A stretch of 64,000 nucleotides of DNA from Holtermannia corniformis (GCA_001599935.1 BCIJ01000002.1:347811-411810), one strand, 5' to 3'. Counted from the first letter of the stretch, positions 33,431 to 43,691 are shown. Notes: generated from the letters alone by a model not told the origin. Made by a program: numbers and translations.

Positions 33431-35140
33431 TTATGCAGGATCCACGTCCATGTCATCATCCGCAACCAGATCGGCTTCCTCGAGGTTATCATCGTGGTAC
33501 GTATCCCATCCACGGGCCCTCATCGCAGCTTCTTGCCTATCATATGCCTGCTGCCTCTTTTCCTGAACAGTCGCCGCGCCTTTGTGTAGACGTATCTGTC
33601 GAGCCCCCGCAACCTCAGCCGCTCGCAAGCACAGTAACTGTCTGAATGTCTCTGCGTGCTGTTCGTTTGTGCGAGTGGTCAGACGAACGAACCCGGCATT
33701 ATTGGGCAGCGCTAGCCGCATCGCTTGGCACTGCACACGTTCAGTGACCAATCCGTCGACTATACTACAGCACTCACTTGATCTCCGCGCTTACGTCCGT
33801 AAGCGATCCAGTCGAAGTCGAGAGGTAAGCCGTTGAAGAAGACTCGCGCCGTGACGCATTCAGAGATCATAGAGCCCCATTTGATAGCCTTGAGAGGGCC
33901 TTTGAGCAACTCCGCGGCAAAGCAGCTGCCTCGTACACCCGTAAAGGCGTCGGCTATCATACTCATAAGACGCGTCAAGTAATGACCGAAGCAGCTCACT
34001 GATACTCTGCTTGATATGATCAAGCTGCAGGGCGCGAGCTTCGTCTTTGCCAGGCTTGCTGAAAATTCGGAGGGCCTCCTTGTTGCTTGCCTCCCTCAGG
34101 GCTGCAGGATCATTCAGCTCGGCGGTGTGCCCACAGTTTGCAAACTGACCTTGTTCCTCTTTTTCCTTATCACCGCGACCCGCCAGCGTCTTGTCTCCCC
34201 GGCCCGCCATTGAAACCGACACATGAGTGCGGAGTACTGACAATAGGTCCTGGCGACGAAAGATACCAGTGCGTCGCAAGAGCCACTGGTCCAGGACGGC
34301 GTGATTGGTCAACCACGCGGTCTCAACGCTGTTGGAATCTTGAAAAGGCGTTATGAGGGCGGTGCCAGCGTATCCCAGCCATTCGAGCATTCCAAGCTGG
34401 GCGAGCGGTAAGTTTACAAACAGTTTGCAAACAGTTTGCAACACTCACATCATGCTGTATGCGTTGAATCGCTCGCTCGGCTTGCCTTGCCTTCTTCGGT
34501 GCGGTCCACAGTCGCACGGTTTGCTCTTTGTACGCCAGGGCGCCCTGCAAGGCCAAGTCGGACTTGTACTCCTCTTTCTCTTCACTAGTCTTGGCATCCC
34601 AGAGACGCTTGCATTCGGGGATGAAGCTGCCTACACGGGAGAAAGGGTGCACATAGTCGGGATCTAGTTGGGTGTCAGCTGCGACCGTAGTCTGATAATA
34701 TTGAGTCACTTACCTTCGGCGCGACGAGCGGCTGTCTCCTTTTCCCAGATAGACGATTGTAGTCGCAGGAATGTATTCCAAGCGGATGGAGCTCGCTCGG
34801 CAGCAGTGACAGGTGTAGCAGATAGGCGAGCCCAGACAGAATTGATAGTTCCTCCGTACTTGAGGGCGTGTGTTTTACAGAGCTGGGAGCACTGAACAAA
34901 CAGTACTTTCAAAGCTTGGGCTTCCTCAGCTGTGCTTTCCCGGGCCTGCGTCGACAAAGGGTTTTCGCCGCTGGCTGGTGCGAATTCTGCGTTGAACGCG
35001 CGGAGGCTTGACAGGATGGCTTCATTGGTTTGTTCCTCAGTCAAGGGCGTCGCCGTGGTTTCTTCACTGGTAAAGGGTGTCGCCGTAGGTGTCGGGAGCA
35101 GGACTGGGTCAATGCAGAGGTCTGGGAAAGGGTTCGTCAT
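33431..35140 (-). CDS. Unknown island gene with HMG-like segment
   Basis: Start ATG 35140 (MTNPFPDLCIDPVLLPTPTA). The spliced product has a Thr/Glu-rich N-terminus, then APSAWNTFLRLQSSIWEKE and, after an intron, GSFIPECKRLWDAKTSEEKE then YKSDLALQGALAYKE, a pattern like an HMG box (aromatic...Trp...SEEEK.EY). Next come LGMLEWLGYAGTALITPFQD, WLTNHAVLDQWLLRRTGIFR, VRGSCFAAELLKGPLKAIKW, VFFNGLPLDFDWIAYGRKRG, and a C-terminal region rich in Arg/Gln ending in an acidic VADDDMDVDPA. Introns near 34137 and 34423 carry the palindrome, the latter with neighbouring near-copies. About five introns. The HMG call is from spacing of hydrophobic residues only. Function is unknown; DNA bending for the element is possible. 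Confidence 0.58.
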
Positions 35141-35391
35141 GATGTCGTGCAACGTCAGTGGCGTCGGTGGCAGGCAGCCACGAGCCAGAATGCCTGCAGT
35201 TTGCAAACTTCTAAGTCGAAAATCTGCGGGCGCGTGCCAGGGCGCGTGCCGGCTAGCGGGTGCAATTGGGGCTCTTAGGCCCTTTCGTGGCAAAATGGTG
35301 TCAATCTTAGAGGCCCGTCTGATTGGTCGTGACAGGTGTTGTGACATCATGGCAGCCGCTCTGTACGTACCACATGGTCAGAGCTCCCGGC

Positions 35392-37421
35392 TCACTGCTT
35401 CTCCTGCCCCGACTCCCTCTCCTCCTCTACGCTTCCGGATGCTAGTCTCCGCGCGGCCTCCAAGTCTCGCTGAGCTTTGGTCCTCTTGGTCCTCTGCGCC
35501 TTTTTTTTCTTTTTGTCATAAGCGCGAGCGGCGGGTGTCTTCACCTTAGCCGGCCTAGGGCTGTCGAGTTCTTCGAGCTCCTCGCGAACCTTGTCCGAAC
35601 CCCCTGCCTCGGTCGATGCGTCATCAGGGTCAGCCTGGCGCTTGACCCACCGGCTTGATTCGTCGCGGAAGTCGGTGAGGAACTGATACTCGCGCTTGAG
35701 TGCTCGCCTCGGCAGGTTGTCCAGAATCCACTGGTTTAAGCACGCTTTCAGGATGATTTCTCGGATAGAGACGAGAGAGAGGGAAAGGTGGAAATCGTGA
35801 ACCCAGTGGAGCAGAGCATCCGACAGAGTGGCATGGACCACCTTGGCGTCCACATCTCCGGTGCCAGCGTCGTGCTCGTGGAAGAAAGATCCCAGGGCAG
35901 TCAACAACCCCGCAGTAAACGGCAAGTGCACATCGGTAACTCCAGTCACCAGCTCATAGTCATCATGAGCCTTGAACCAAGTTGACTGGCGATGGGGAGC
36001 GGTTCCCGATTGATCAACTTGATCCAGCAGCGGCTGAAACTCCTGTTCCAAGTATGAGTCAAGAACATATAAGAAAAACCTGCTTACCGGGAGTTTCGCA
36101 TACTTTTTGTAATCTTGAAGCGGTAAGACCCGGAAGCCTGCCGAGCGTCCGACGGTCCATTGCTGAGCCAAGTAGTCGTCCGAAGTGCCCGTATTGCCTC
36201 CATCCGGCTGCTGCAAGGCAACGAACAGCGTGGCGCGAGGATCCAGAGAGTTCTCTCTCTCGCTGCCATCAATCTTGAGCCCGATGGCGAAAGCGGCTGT
36301 ACGTAACGTCTGTATGAGCTTGATGGTGTGTACATACCTTGACATACCGTGGCGGCTCCACATCGAGACCTCCCTCGCCATTTCCACCAGGCTCTCGTTG
36401 GCGTACGCCACCTCGATGGCTAGTAGCAAGGCATCGGGGTTGTGTGCGGCTACCATCAGCCCGTCCGCCTCGCGGACTTGGTCATCATCAACTATCGGCC
36501 GCCGGCGTTCCTGCTGCCACCTTGATGGGATTTTGATAGCTGCCGAGCCAAGCTACATCCCAGATCAGCTTCAACTCCTCTGACCGAAGCACTGACATTC
36601 TGAAAAAGTGCCACATACAAGGCTTCGCCCCGATTGCACTGCTTTTGCTCGCCCAATTCGCGTACCCTGTTCTCCAGGACGTCCGGTAATGCAGGGGCAG
36701 TGTTCAGTGCAAGCTCGAACTGCTTTCGGATATACGTAGTCGTCTGAGCCAGTCAGCCTGGTGTACGCGAACGCCGGTCAGCCTACCTCGGCTATAGCAT
36801 TCTCGTGCACCGTGCTAGGATCGCCCGTATAATACACGCTCTTGTCTCGCCATTGAAAAGTGGCCCAAACTTCGGTCTTGGTGCGCACGAAACTCCCTGT
36901 GTCAGCGAGATGCGACACAGGATTGTTCAGACGTACTGTTGGAATACCTCTTCGCTGACATCGGTAGCCATGAGATGCGGCCCTTCATCTGTGCGTTCGG
37001 GCTGTCCATAGATCTCTTTCAGACGATCCTGACAGGTGCTGTAGAGGGCTTCCACTTGCGGCCAGACCGCAGTCGCTAGTGAGTTGCTGTCAGGTCGCGC
37101 AGGAGTACGAATGGTGAAGGTCGGGTGGAATGGAGTTCTGTCTGTATAAGTAAAGCTGTCTGCCCAACCTTCAAGGGCATACTGCGGATGTCCTGACAAC
37201 CTTAAACGGTCAGAGGCGATCCCAATGGTGACGAATGCGTACATTTCCTCAGTGAGCTGACGCTGGCCCGCCTTGCCACCTCTTTGCGCCTGAAAGCTAG
37301 CCAAGCTTTCTGACGACCCGATTTTGGGCGTCACTGACAAGGATTCAGAGGCCGTGATGGCGCTGGTATGATAGGTTCGGTGTTCGCCTTCATTCTGGAT
37401 CAGCCAGGTACGCAGTATCAC
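35392..37421 (-). CDS. Unknown multi-exon gene at the right side of the island
   Basis: Four exons stay in frame: an N-terminal part (ASFQAQRGGKAGQRQLTEEM, VWPQVEALYSTCQDRLKEIY), then KTEVWATFQWRDKSVYYTGD, then YIRKQFELALNTAPALPDVL and RGEALYVALFQN, then a long last exon from about 36560 to the stop at 35392. The last exon contains NPDALLLAIEVAYANESLVE, YDDYLAQQW-like and LPLQDYKKYAKLPVSRFFLY segments, WVHDFHLSLSLVSIREIILK and a Lys/Arg-rich tail (AYDKKKKKAQRTKRTKAQRD). No known domain recognised. Its introns lack the palindrome, so it may lie outside the element. The gene starts near 37421 or in a small upstream exon around 37440. Confidence 0.6.
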
Positions 37422-37576
37422 GTGCTGAGCTTACTCCATCGGTGCCGACATTTTGAAGGGTCAGACTTGGAGGCTAGAGCTGATATGGCGTCATTCTGGG
37501 CATTCGTCCGTCAACGACGCCGTCCGCGACGGGTATAAGATCGTCGGCGACGTACCGTGACGAGTATGGGCGAGTG

Positions 37577-37897
37577 TTATCGGCATCTACGCCCAGGAAG
37601 GGATCCCCTGTAGCCGACGGTCTCGCAGCGTTTCAGTATTGCTTGGACGATCTGTTCCTTGGGCCCTGGTGCTAGGTGTGCATCAAGCACTTCCCAATTG
37701 TGCGACGTGGTTGACAGCAGAGCGCTCTGAACGGCCTCCTCCCACCTCACATGATCGGTTGAGCCAAGCAATGGGTTCACCTCTTCCAGCGCCGCGAGTA
37801 GTTTAACGCGGACGGGCTCAGTCAATTCGGCCACCGCCGGCAACACATGCGCCTGTAAAGACGGCGCTTGACCCCGATGTCTCTTCCTAGGCAGCAT
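37577..37897 (-). CDS. Unknown gene, minus member of divergent pair 1 (short)
   Basis: Starts at ATG 37897 (MLPRKRHRGQAPSLQ), 106 codons. Conserved with the minus member of pair 2: SLQ.HVLP.VAELTE..R..LL.....VNPL.GS.D..RW...VQSA....T.H.W...D.HLAPG..E..VQ.IL.R...VG.RG.L. It stops soon after that point, while the pair 2 copy continues for another 110 residues. The stop is reached just after a possible gtagat donor, so a further exon is conceivable. Family not recognised. Shares its promoter region (about 290 bp) with the plus gene at 38190. Confidence 0.5.
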   Translation of the reverse strand: MLPRKRHRGQAPSLQAHVLPAVAELTEPVRVKLLAALEEVNPLLGSTDHVRWEEAVQSALLSTTSHNWEVLDAHLAPGPKEQIVQAILKRCETVGYRGSLPGRRCR

Positions 37898-38189
37898 GAT
37901 CGTGATAGCTCAGTCCATCACCAGCGGACGCCGACCCCGCTTGCTTATGCATTGAATCAACGCAGAGCACGCAGAGAACAATAGTCTATCGAAGACAATA
38001 AAGACGCTGCACAGTTACGTCGAGTGCACAAGGCCAAAACTGTTCACGAACAAAAGGACGCTACGAAAGAGTTCCACAGTGAGTTGCTAGTGGTTCGCTA
38101 GGACGTCCGGAAGCCAATGGGACGAAGGACATAGTCTGAAAGCGCTTGACGAGTCACACACACTGCTTGACGCCTCGTCACGTCCGCTC

Positions 38190-39399
38190 ATGGTTCACAT
38201 CGAAGACACTCGCAATGCGACTTTCTTGGACGTCAGATCCTTTGCATATATGATCCCAGACTCTCCGGAGATCTCAATCAGACATCGGACGAGTGGCGAT
38301 GCTAGGATCAAGGAGTATTTCCCGTCGCACAGCATCTTGTTTGACTTTGATCCAACCTTGGCAGACCAAAGCGTGAGTGCTGCGTAGCTCCTTGGTGATG
38401 ACTGTTGACGTAAGGAAGGTCGCTGGTGGACCGACGGAGGCGTTGCTTGCAGTGGGGGACCTCACCAAGGCCGTCAAGCTCTCGGTGACGGAGGGATTGG
38501 GAGGGCAGTACCGGCTGCGGCGACTGCTGGACGGCGAGACTAGTGTCGTTGACAACGACACACGGTGGATCGCACCATTGGATTTTGCCTTTTTGTGGAG
38601 CTCAGGTGTGTAGCACGACATGTGTAGGCTTGTAGGCTGACACGTCTTGCAAGAGAACGCCTTGCCATCTTCTAGCTACCACGGCACTTACCCCTGCTGG
38701 CTGGGTGCATCACTGGTCATCACCACGTCAGAGCCTCGATTGTGGACGGCAAACGATGATGTCGAGCTGGATCGGCATTTGCTCGGGTTCGACTCTTTCG
38801 GAAATCATGACACAGTCATCACTCGCCACCGACTGGGATTCAAGCACGGAGGGTCGCAGCATGATGAACCAAGAGCCGCTTTGACGGCGGTCATGCTGCG
38901 CCGCAAAGCGGGGTAGGTATACATGATCGCTCGAAGCTACAATCTGATTGTCTCTAGCAAACGGTTTGGTTGGACGACATTGTCGTCTGGTAGTGACTCG
39001 GCTATGTACATAGCCGAGTTCACCCCAAATCTTGGAGAAACCGTCCGGCGGGTGCTGTACCCGGCCAATCGTGTGAAAAGCGATGTCAGCGACTGGCAGG
39101 CCAAGCATCGGGCTTGGGATCTGCTAGCTACCGACATGGGAGCCTTCGTGCGTGACTCTATTCGTTTTGAAGGCTCTTTCTAACAGATAGGACCTCAGCT
39201 TCTCGATCCCGAACAGTTGCCTCCGCATATCGCCGCACTCGGTATTCCCATTGTCACCAGTGACCAGGTACAGGCGCAGAAGGCCAACACCGAGGCTCTC
39301 ATCGCCGACTTGTACGACTTTGACGTGGGGCCCATCGACCTTAAGCCACTGCCTGCTCCGCCCGTCGCAGACTCGAAGCAGACCAACGGTTCAGGCTAA
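38190..39399 (+). CDS. Unknown gene, plus member of divergent pair 1
   Basis: Five exons give a product with blocks conserved in the pair 2 copy: ATFLDVRSFAYMIPDSP, ISIRHRTSGDARIKEYFPSH, LRRLLDGETSVVDNDTRWIA, PLDFAFLW, YPCWLGASLVITTSEPRLW, ELDRHLLGFDSFG, GGSQHDEPRAALTAVMLRRK, RFGWTTLSSGSDSAMYIAEF, TVRRVLYPANR, WDLLATDMGAF, and a C-terminus LDPEQLPPHIAALGIPIVTS then LPAPPVADSKQTNGSG. The second intron acceptor is ag before GTCGCTGG. No signal peptide, membrane segment or enzyme motif is evident. Strong conservation between two copies implies past selection. Family unknown to me. Confidence 0.6.
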
Positions 39400-39706
39400 G
39401 CAAATGGGCAGTATGAAGAGAAGTTCGACGTCAAGAAGAAATCCAAGGGAGACTCTAAAGCCCTTCGGTTTTTCTTTCCTACCAGGTCAAAGGAAACCCT
39501 CAAGGAGACTACCAAATGAGACTGTACCACTGCCTCTTATCTTGTGATTTGTACATTGATGTCACGACGTGCGCTCGCTTTCTACATCGCCCGCGCTTAA
39601 TTGTTCATCCCACAACATGAGAACATGACCTTTTGCTACCACATGGCAGAAGACACGATGCGATACCGGGATCGAGGTCGATTATTGAAAAACCTCAATG
39701 ACTAGC

Positions 39707-40444
39707 TTAAGGACTCGGGAAGTTCTGCGCCGGAGTACAGCGAAAAAAAAAGGGGTGAGATGTTCGATATCCGTATGTGGCTTCGCCGTCCCCGGCGAAC
39801 ATGTCTGCGAATATCGAGCCGAGTGATTCCCACTGGGCCGCTCGGGGGTCGTCTTGCCTGGCTTGCGCGAGCACAGCGCGCGACTGGGCTGCCATCTCTG
39901 ATGACACTTCAATACGTAACAGCGCCTTGTGCATGAATCCGTGGGATCTTGCCGTGTCCTCCGAGATTGATGACGCGCCCTGTCCACCATACTTTTCCCC
40001 TGCCACCCGGAATGACGACGCCAAGCTATGCGCTTGTTCAGACGCGACGGCTAGCTCGTGCTTGTGCGTGGCAAGGTTCCCCCTGGGCCCAGTGGACCCC
40101 GCGCGGCTCAAGATCCTTTGCACGGCCTCCTCCCTTGCGCTGGGTGCCATGTGTAGGTCCGAATCTCGCCAGGAATGTAAAGTCGAGACGGGGATGGCGC
40201 TCTGGCTCTCGCGCTGCCATCGATGATTGTCTTTCGACCCTTGAAGTGGCTTCACGTTTCCGATGGACGTCAGAACGGCTTCGCGGGCGTTCTCCGTGAG
40301 GTGAGCGATGGGCGGGAGGACGAATGGCTGCAGGCTGGGGGAGACTACGGGGTTGACGCTACGGGGCGCCTCGACGTCGCCTGGACATGATGTCGTTGTC
40401 TTGGGAGAGATTAATCTCCCTGATGTACGTCCCGCACGGCACAC
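39707..40444 (-). CDS. Unknown gene, minus member of divergent pair 2 (longer copy)
   Basis: An uninterrupted frame of 245 codons from ATG 40444. After a basic N-terminus it has SLQPFVLPPIAHLTENAREA, NVKPLQGSKDNHRW, STLHSWRDSDLHMAPSAREE and AVQRILSRAGSTGPRGNLA, matching pair 1. Then a helical Ala/Ser-rich region follows (HELAVASEQAHSLASSFRVA, LLRIEVSSEMAAQSRAVLAQ, WESLGSIFADMFAGDGEA) and a short tail. Its partner starts 163 bp away in the opposite direction. The residue pattern suggests helical bundles; no homeodomain or other DNA-binding motif is visible. Family unknown. Confidence 0.58.
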   Translation of the reverse strand: MCRAGRTSGRLISPKTTTSCPGDVEAPRSVNPVVSPSLQPFVLPPIAHLTENAREAVLTSIGNVKPLQGSKDNHRWQRESQSAIPVSTLHSWRDSDLHMAPSAREEAVQRILSRAGSTGPRGNLATHKHELAVASEQAHSLASSFRVAGEKYGGQGASSISEDTARSHGFMHKALLRIEVSSEMAAQSRAVLAQARQDDPRAAQWESLGSIFADMFAGDGEATYGYRTSHPFFFRCTPAQNFPSP

Positions 40445-40606
40445 CTGATCAGTCCGTACAAACCGCCGTCATGCGCAGGTCCTCGCACGAAAAGGCATAG
40501 TTCGAAAAATAAGCTAGTGGGCCACCACACACGTAGTGCAAGCTATCTGTTAGGATCAGTTTCAATCTGAACATCGAGGTTAAATCCATTCCCAACAACA
40601 ACCAAC

Positions 40607-41831
40607 ATGCCTACGATAGAAAACGCAAGGACCGCAACCTTTTTGGACGTTATGTCTTTGGCCTACATCATCCCCGATGTCTCCATACGTCACAGAACAG
40701 AGGAAGACGAGAAGATTCGTACGTCCTTTCCTCCGCACAGCATCTTGCGTCAAGACGACCCGACATCAGCGGATGGAAGCGTAAGTCTGGTGACGCTCCC
40801 GGGATAATTGTTGACTCACACGCGGGTTTCCGGCTCCGCGATGGAGGCTATGATCGCGATCAGCGACTTGACCGTTGCGGTCAAAGCGAAAGTGATGGAC
40901 TCTTGGGGCGGCAGCTGGCGCCTGAGAAGGTTACTCGACGGTGAAACCGGTATCGTCTCCGATGATGGTGTGCACTGGAACGCGCCGTTGGACTTTGCAT
41001 TCCTCAACACCCCCGCCAGTGAGTTCGTAGGACCGCTTGGACATGATTGATTGATAAGCACCGGCAGACGAAGCACAGCCCCTCTCAGTCTACCTTGACT
41101 CCTACCCTCGTTGGCTTGGTGCTGCCTTGATCATCAGCAACAATGAGCCACTGCTGTGGAAGGATCCAGATGATATCGAATTAGACCGGCGCTATCTCGG
41201 TTTCGACTCTGTGCGGGTTGCGTTCGAGCATGCTGGGTCCCACCATGACGAGCCCCGTGCGGCTCTGACGGCGGTAATCATCCGTCGCCAGACTGGGTCC
41301 GCGCAATCGGCCGTTTGATGCGTGAGAAACTGATTGAGCATAGTACACGGTACGCCTGGACCACCTTGACCTCCTGCAATGACTCTGCCATGTATATCGC
41401 AGAGTTCGTACCCGGAGTGGGGGATACGGTGCGCCGGGTCATATACCCCGCCTTGCGGGAAGAGAGTGTGACCAGCGGTTGGACCGCGACGCGCCGTGCG
41501 TGGGATATGATGGCCTCTGACATGGCGGCCTTCGTGAGTTGTCGATCATTTGCTTCACCCTCTGACGAGAGCTCAGATCATGAACCCGAATGAGCTGCCG
41601 CCAGGCATTAAATCTCTTGGTCTACCAGTCGTCGCCTCGGGCAGAGTCGAGGCACAGCGAGGCCTTTACAAAGCCCTGATGACCGACTTGTATGGACCCG
41701 ACGACGACACGGCTGGATCGACACCAGCGCCGTTTACTCTCAAGCCACTGCCTACCCCACCCGTCGTAGATTCGCCGCAGACCAACTGTTTAGGGAGTAA
41801 ATCAAAAGGGTCAGTTGGAAGAGAAGGTTAA
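40607..41831 (+). CDS. Unknown gene, plus member of divergent pair 2
   Basis: This matches the gene at 38190 exon by exon: ATFLDVMSLAYIIPDVSIRH, RLLRRLLDGETGIV-like block, PLDFAFLN, YPRWLGAALIISNNEPLLW, DIELDRRYLGFDSVR, GSHHDEPRAALTAVIIRR, YAWTTLTSCNDSAMYIAEF, TVRRVIYPALR, RAWDMMASDMAAF and the C-terminal LPPGIKSLGLPVVASGRVEA then LKPLPTPPVVDSPQTN. At the first intron the acceptor used in copy 1 reads gg here instead of ag; an ag 21 bp further on would keep the frame with loss of seven residues. Other introns look normal, so the gene may still be expressed with a small deletion. Confidence 0.58.
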
Positions 41832-42465
41832 ATGATGTCACGACGTGCACTCGCCCTCTACACAACATGAGCCCGCGCTCAACGGGGTTTTTCCACAACA
41901 TGGTGTTCCAGACGTACATCAAGTGTGAGCGTTTCTTGTAAAGGATTTGCCGGCAAAGTGAACGGAGTTACCTGTTGACCCAAAAGGGTACAATTACCAC
42001 TATGCAGTAATCTCTGGGTGCTGCAGAGTCCTCTCAGCCTCAAGATCTGACACTGGCTGTCTAGTCACCGCCAAGGTCGCCGACAGGAGGCTGCTGTCAT
42101 CACCGGCAAGTGAGAGTGTTCACAATCGACCTTTGTGCTTGATGACGAGTGGAAACGCCTTTATCAGTTGTAGTAACAGCGTAGCCTGTAATGTGACACA
42201 GTGACTGTGACCTTCGGATGGATCACCCTAGCGGATCCTCTCCTATCTCACCACGTACAATGCAATATATGAATGAGCTCATGGGGCAGCATGCAACGGT
42301 TTATGGACGGTTAAGCTGGACATGTACAGGGAAGGGGCACAGCTCCATGTCATCCCCACGTCATGCTCTTGCCGTCTTCAACCCCCTTTCGTCGCTGTTG
42401 GCCTGGTTCGCTGCAACAGTACGTGCCAACAGTACAAGCACTTGATCATCCATCGCTAGTTCATC
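41832..42465 (+). other. Intergenic stretch upstream of ISY1
   Basis: Contains the 3' region of the unknown plus gene and presumably the ISY1 promoter. Short frames only (for example from 42218), without motifs. Confidence 0.4.
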
Positions 42466-43691
42466 ATGGTACGTACTACCCGCATCTCAGTCGGTACGAG
42501 TTAACTCGACGACCAGGCGCGTAATCAAGAAAAGGCGCAGTCAATGCTGTATCGTGCGTTGCGTGCTCTTCAGACGACCCATGCTAACAGCGCCAGGCTT
42601 TCGCGAGACGCAGGCGCTCGAAATGGGCATCGGGCGCGCTCACGGTCGTCGCCCTCGGATGACTAGCAACGTCAGCAGTATCAAGGAGTGTGAGAAATGG
42701 CGCGCAGATATCCTCAAGGAGATCAGTCGCAAGGTTGCCAAGATTCAGGATGGTGCGTAGGCGGGTGACGATGATGCAGCACGGCGGCTGACATGCCCAG
42801 CTGGTCTCACCGACTATGAAGTTCGAGACCTTAACGATGAGATCAACGGCTTGATGCGGGAGAAGAGTCATTGGGAGCGGCAGATTATCACGCTGGGCGG
42901 CGCCAACTACAGACGCGGACGGACGGCCATGTTGGATGACGACGGCAGAGAGGTGCCAGGTACCAGGGGATACAAGCGAGTACAGTTTGTGTTTTGTTAG
43001 GACCGGTACTGATCGAGCAGGTACTTTGGGCGTGCGAAAGAGCTGCCAGGTGTCAAGGAGCTGTTCAACCGAGGAGGTTCGTCGATGGTCTCGCCAGGTG
43101 ACATATTCCTGACCGATCGCAGCAACGGAGGCATCAGAAGAGAGCGCACGTACAACGTCGTACAAAAAGTTTCAAAAGCAGGGCCCGGCTTACTTTGGCG
43201 ATGTCGATGAGCAGGATGAGGGTTTGTTGGAGGATGAGCAGGATCGGGAGCGTCTTGGTATGGCTGAGCCCGAATATGAAGACTCTTACTGACGACTTGT
43301 AGACTGGGAGACTGCAACAAAGGCTCTCGCCGACGAGCTTTCGGTAGACGCCGACACGCTACGGTCGTATCCCATTCCATCCTCTTCGAAGACAACTCTT
43401 CCACCGCCAATTACATCCGGTACGGCCGCTGCCAAGCGCAAGGCAACCGACGACGACCCCGAGGCAGACGTCGAGATGGCCGATGCAGGCAAGAAGAGCA
43501 AATCCGACGGCAAGACCGACGCCGCAGGCCCACCCGACACCGAGCAAACTGCGCCTGCCATCAACAACTTCCTATCCATCTTCGACCCGGCAAGTCTGGT
43601 CACGCCAGCGTTACCGACACGAGAAGAGATGGCGGCTGCACTGCTGGATGTCAGGAAACGGGCGTTGCTGGAGGAATATGGCGTCAATTGA
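42466..43691 (+). CDS. ISY1: Pre-mRNA splicing factor Isy1
   Basis: Isy1 is part of the NineTeen/Prp19-associated spliceosome and stabilises the catalytic core. The first coding exon is only the ATG at 42466-42468, directly followed by gtacgtact. The next exon starts ARNQEKAQSMLYR and splices to FRETQALEMGIGRAHGRRPR, giving the expected N-terminus. Further blocks: SIKECEKWRADILKEISRKV, GLTDYEVRDLNDEINGLMRE, GGANYRRG, RGYKRYFGRAKELPGVKEL, YKKFQKQGPAYFGDVDEQDE, DWETATKALADELSVDAD, then a disordered Lys/Asp-rich region and a helical end (TREEMAAALLDVRKRALLEE). About six introns. It is the first housekeeping gene to the right of the accessory region. Confidence 0.9.

Larger units (their letters stand above)
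22169..35208. repeat. Dispersed 10-bp palindrome GTTTGCAAAC, 15 exact copies and 1 variant
   Basis: First bases of the copies are 22169, 22855, 23095, 23909, 24306, 25008, 29404, 30617, 31747, 32355, 33285, 33363, 34137, 34423 and 35199, plus GTTTGCGAAC at 27553. Many extend to a 12-bp palindrome (AGTTTGCAAACT or GGTTTGCAAACC). Copies at 22855, 23095, 23909, 24306, 25008, 31747, 32355, 34137 and 34423 fall inside introns bounded by good donor and acceptor sites. Those at 33285 and 33363 lie between convergent genes and 22169 just past a stop. The copy at 34423 has two near-copies beside it in one intron. I found one further exact copy outside the island (50230, in coding sequence). Confidence 0.92.
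22100..35300. mobile_element. Putative large KDZ transposable element with accessory genes
   Basis: The left limit is set by the transposase gene and the first palindrome (22169), the right limit by the last palindrome (35199-35208). Inside are a KDZ transposase, two paralogous small genes, an acidic helical protein, a Cys-rich basic protein and an HMG-like protein, none of them housekeeping families. The shared palindrome in introns on both strands ties the genes together. KDZ elements in basidiomycetes are known to carry cysteine-cluster domains and accessory genes. Terminal inverted repeats and a target-site duplication were not found by eye, so the boundaries are estimates and the element could extend to 37.4 or 41.8 kb. 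Confidence 0.5.

Noticed and set aside
37950..37985. atcaacgcagagcacgc resembles the SMART cDNA adaptor
   Set aside because: The match is partial (one mismatch over about 17 bases) and lies in continuous genomic sequence with no primer or poly-A next to it; treated as coincidence.
37577..41831. Divergent gene pairs as a homeodomain mating-type (HD1/HD2) locus
   Set aside because: The head-to-head layout is suggestive, but no WFxNxR homeodomain helix or any DNA-binding motif appears in either member, and the plus genes have an unrelated conserved core.
22100..41831. TET/JBP DNA-modifying dioxygenase expected as cargo of a fungal KDZ element
   Set aside because: I looked for HxD...H...R patterns in the unknown proteins. 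FFHEHD in the 35.4-37.4 kb gene lacks the surrounding fold motifs and a distal His-Arg pair, so the claim is not supported.
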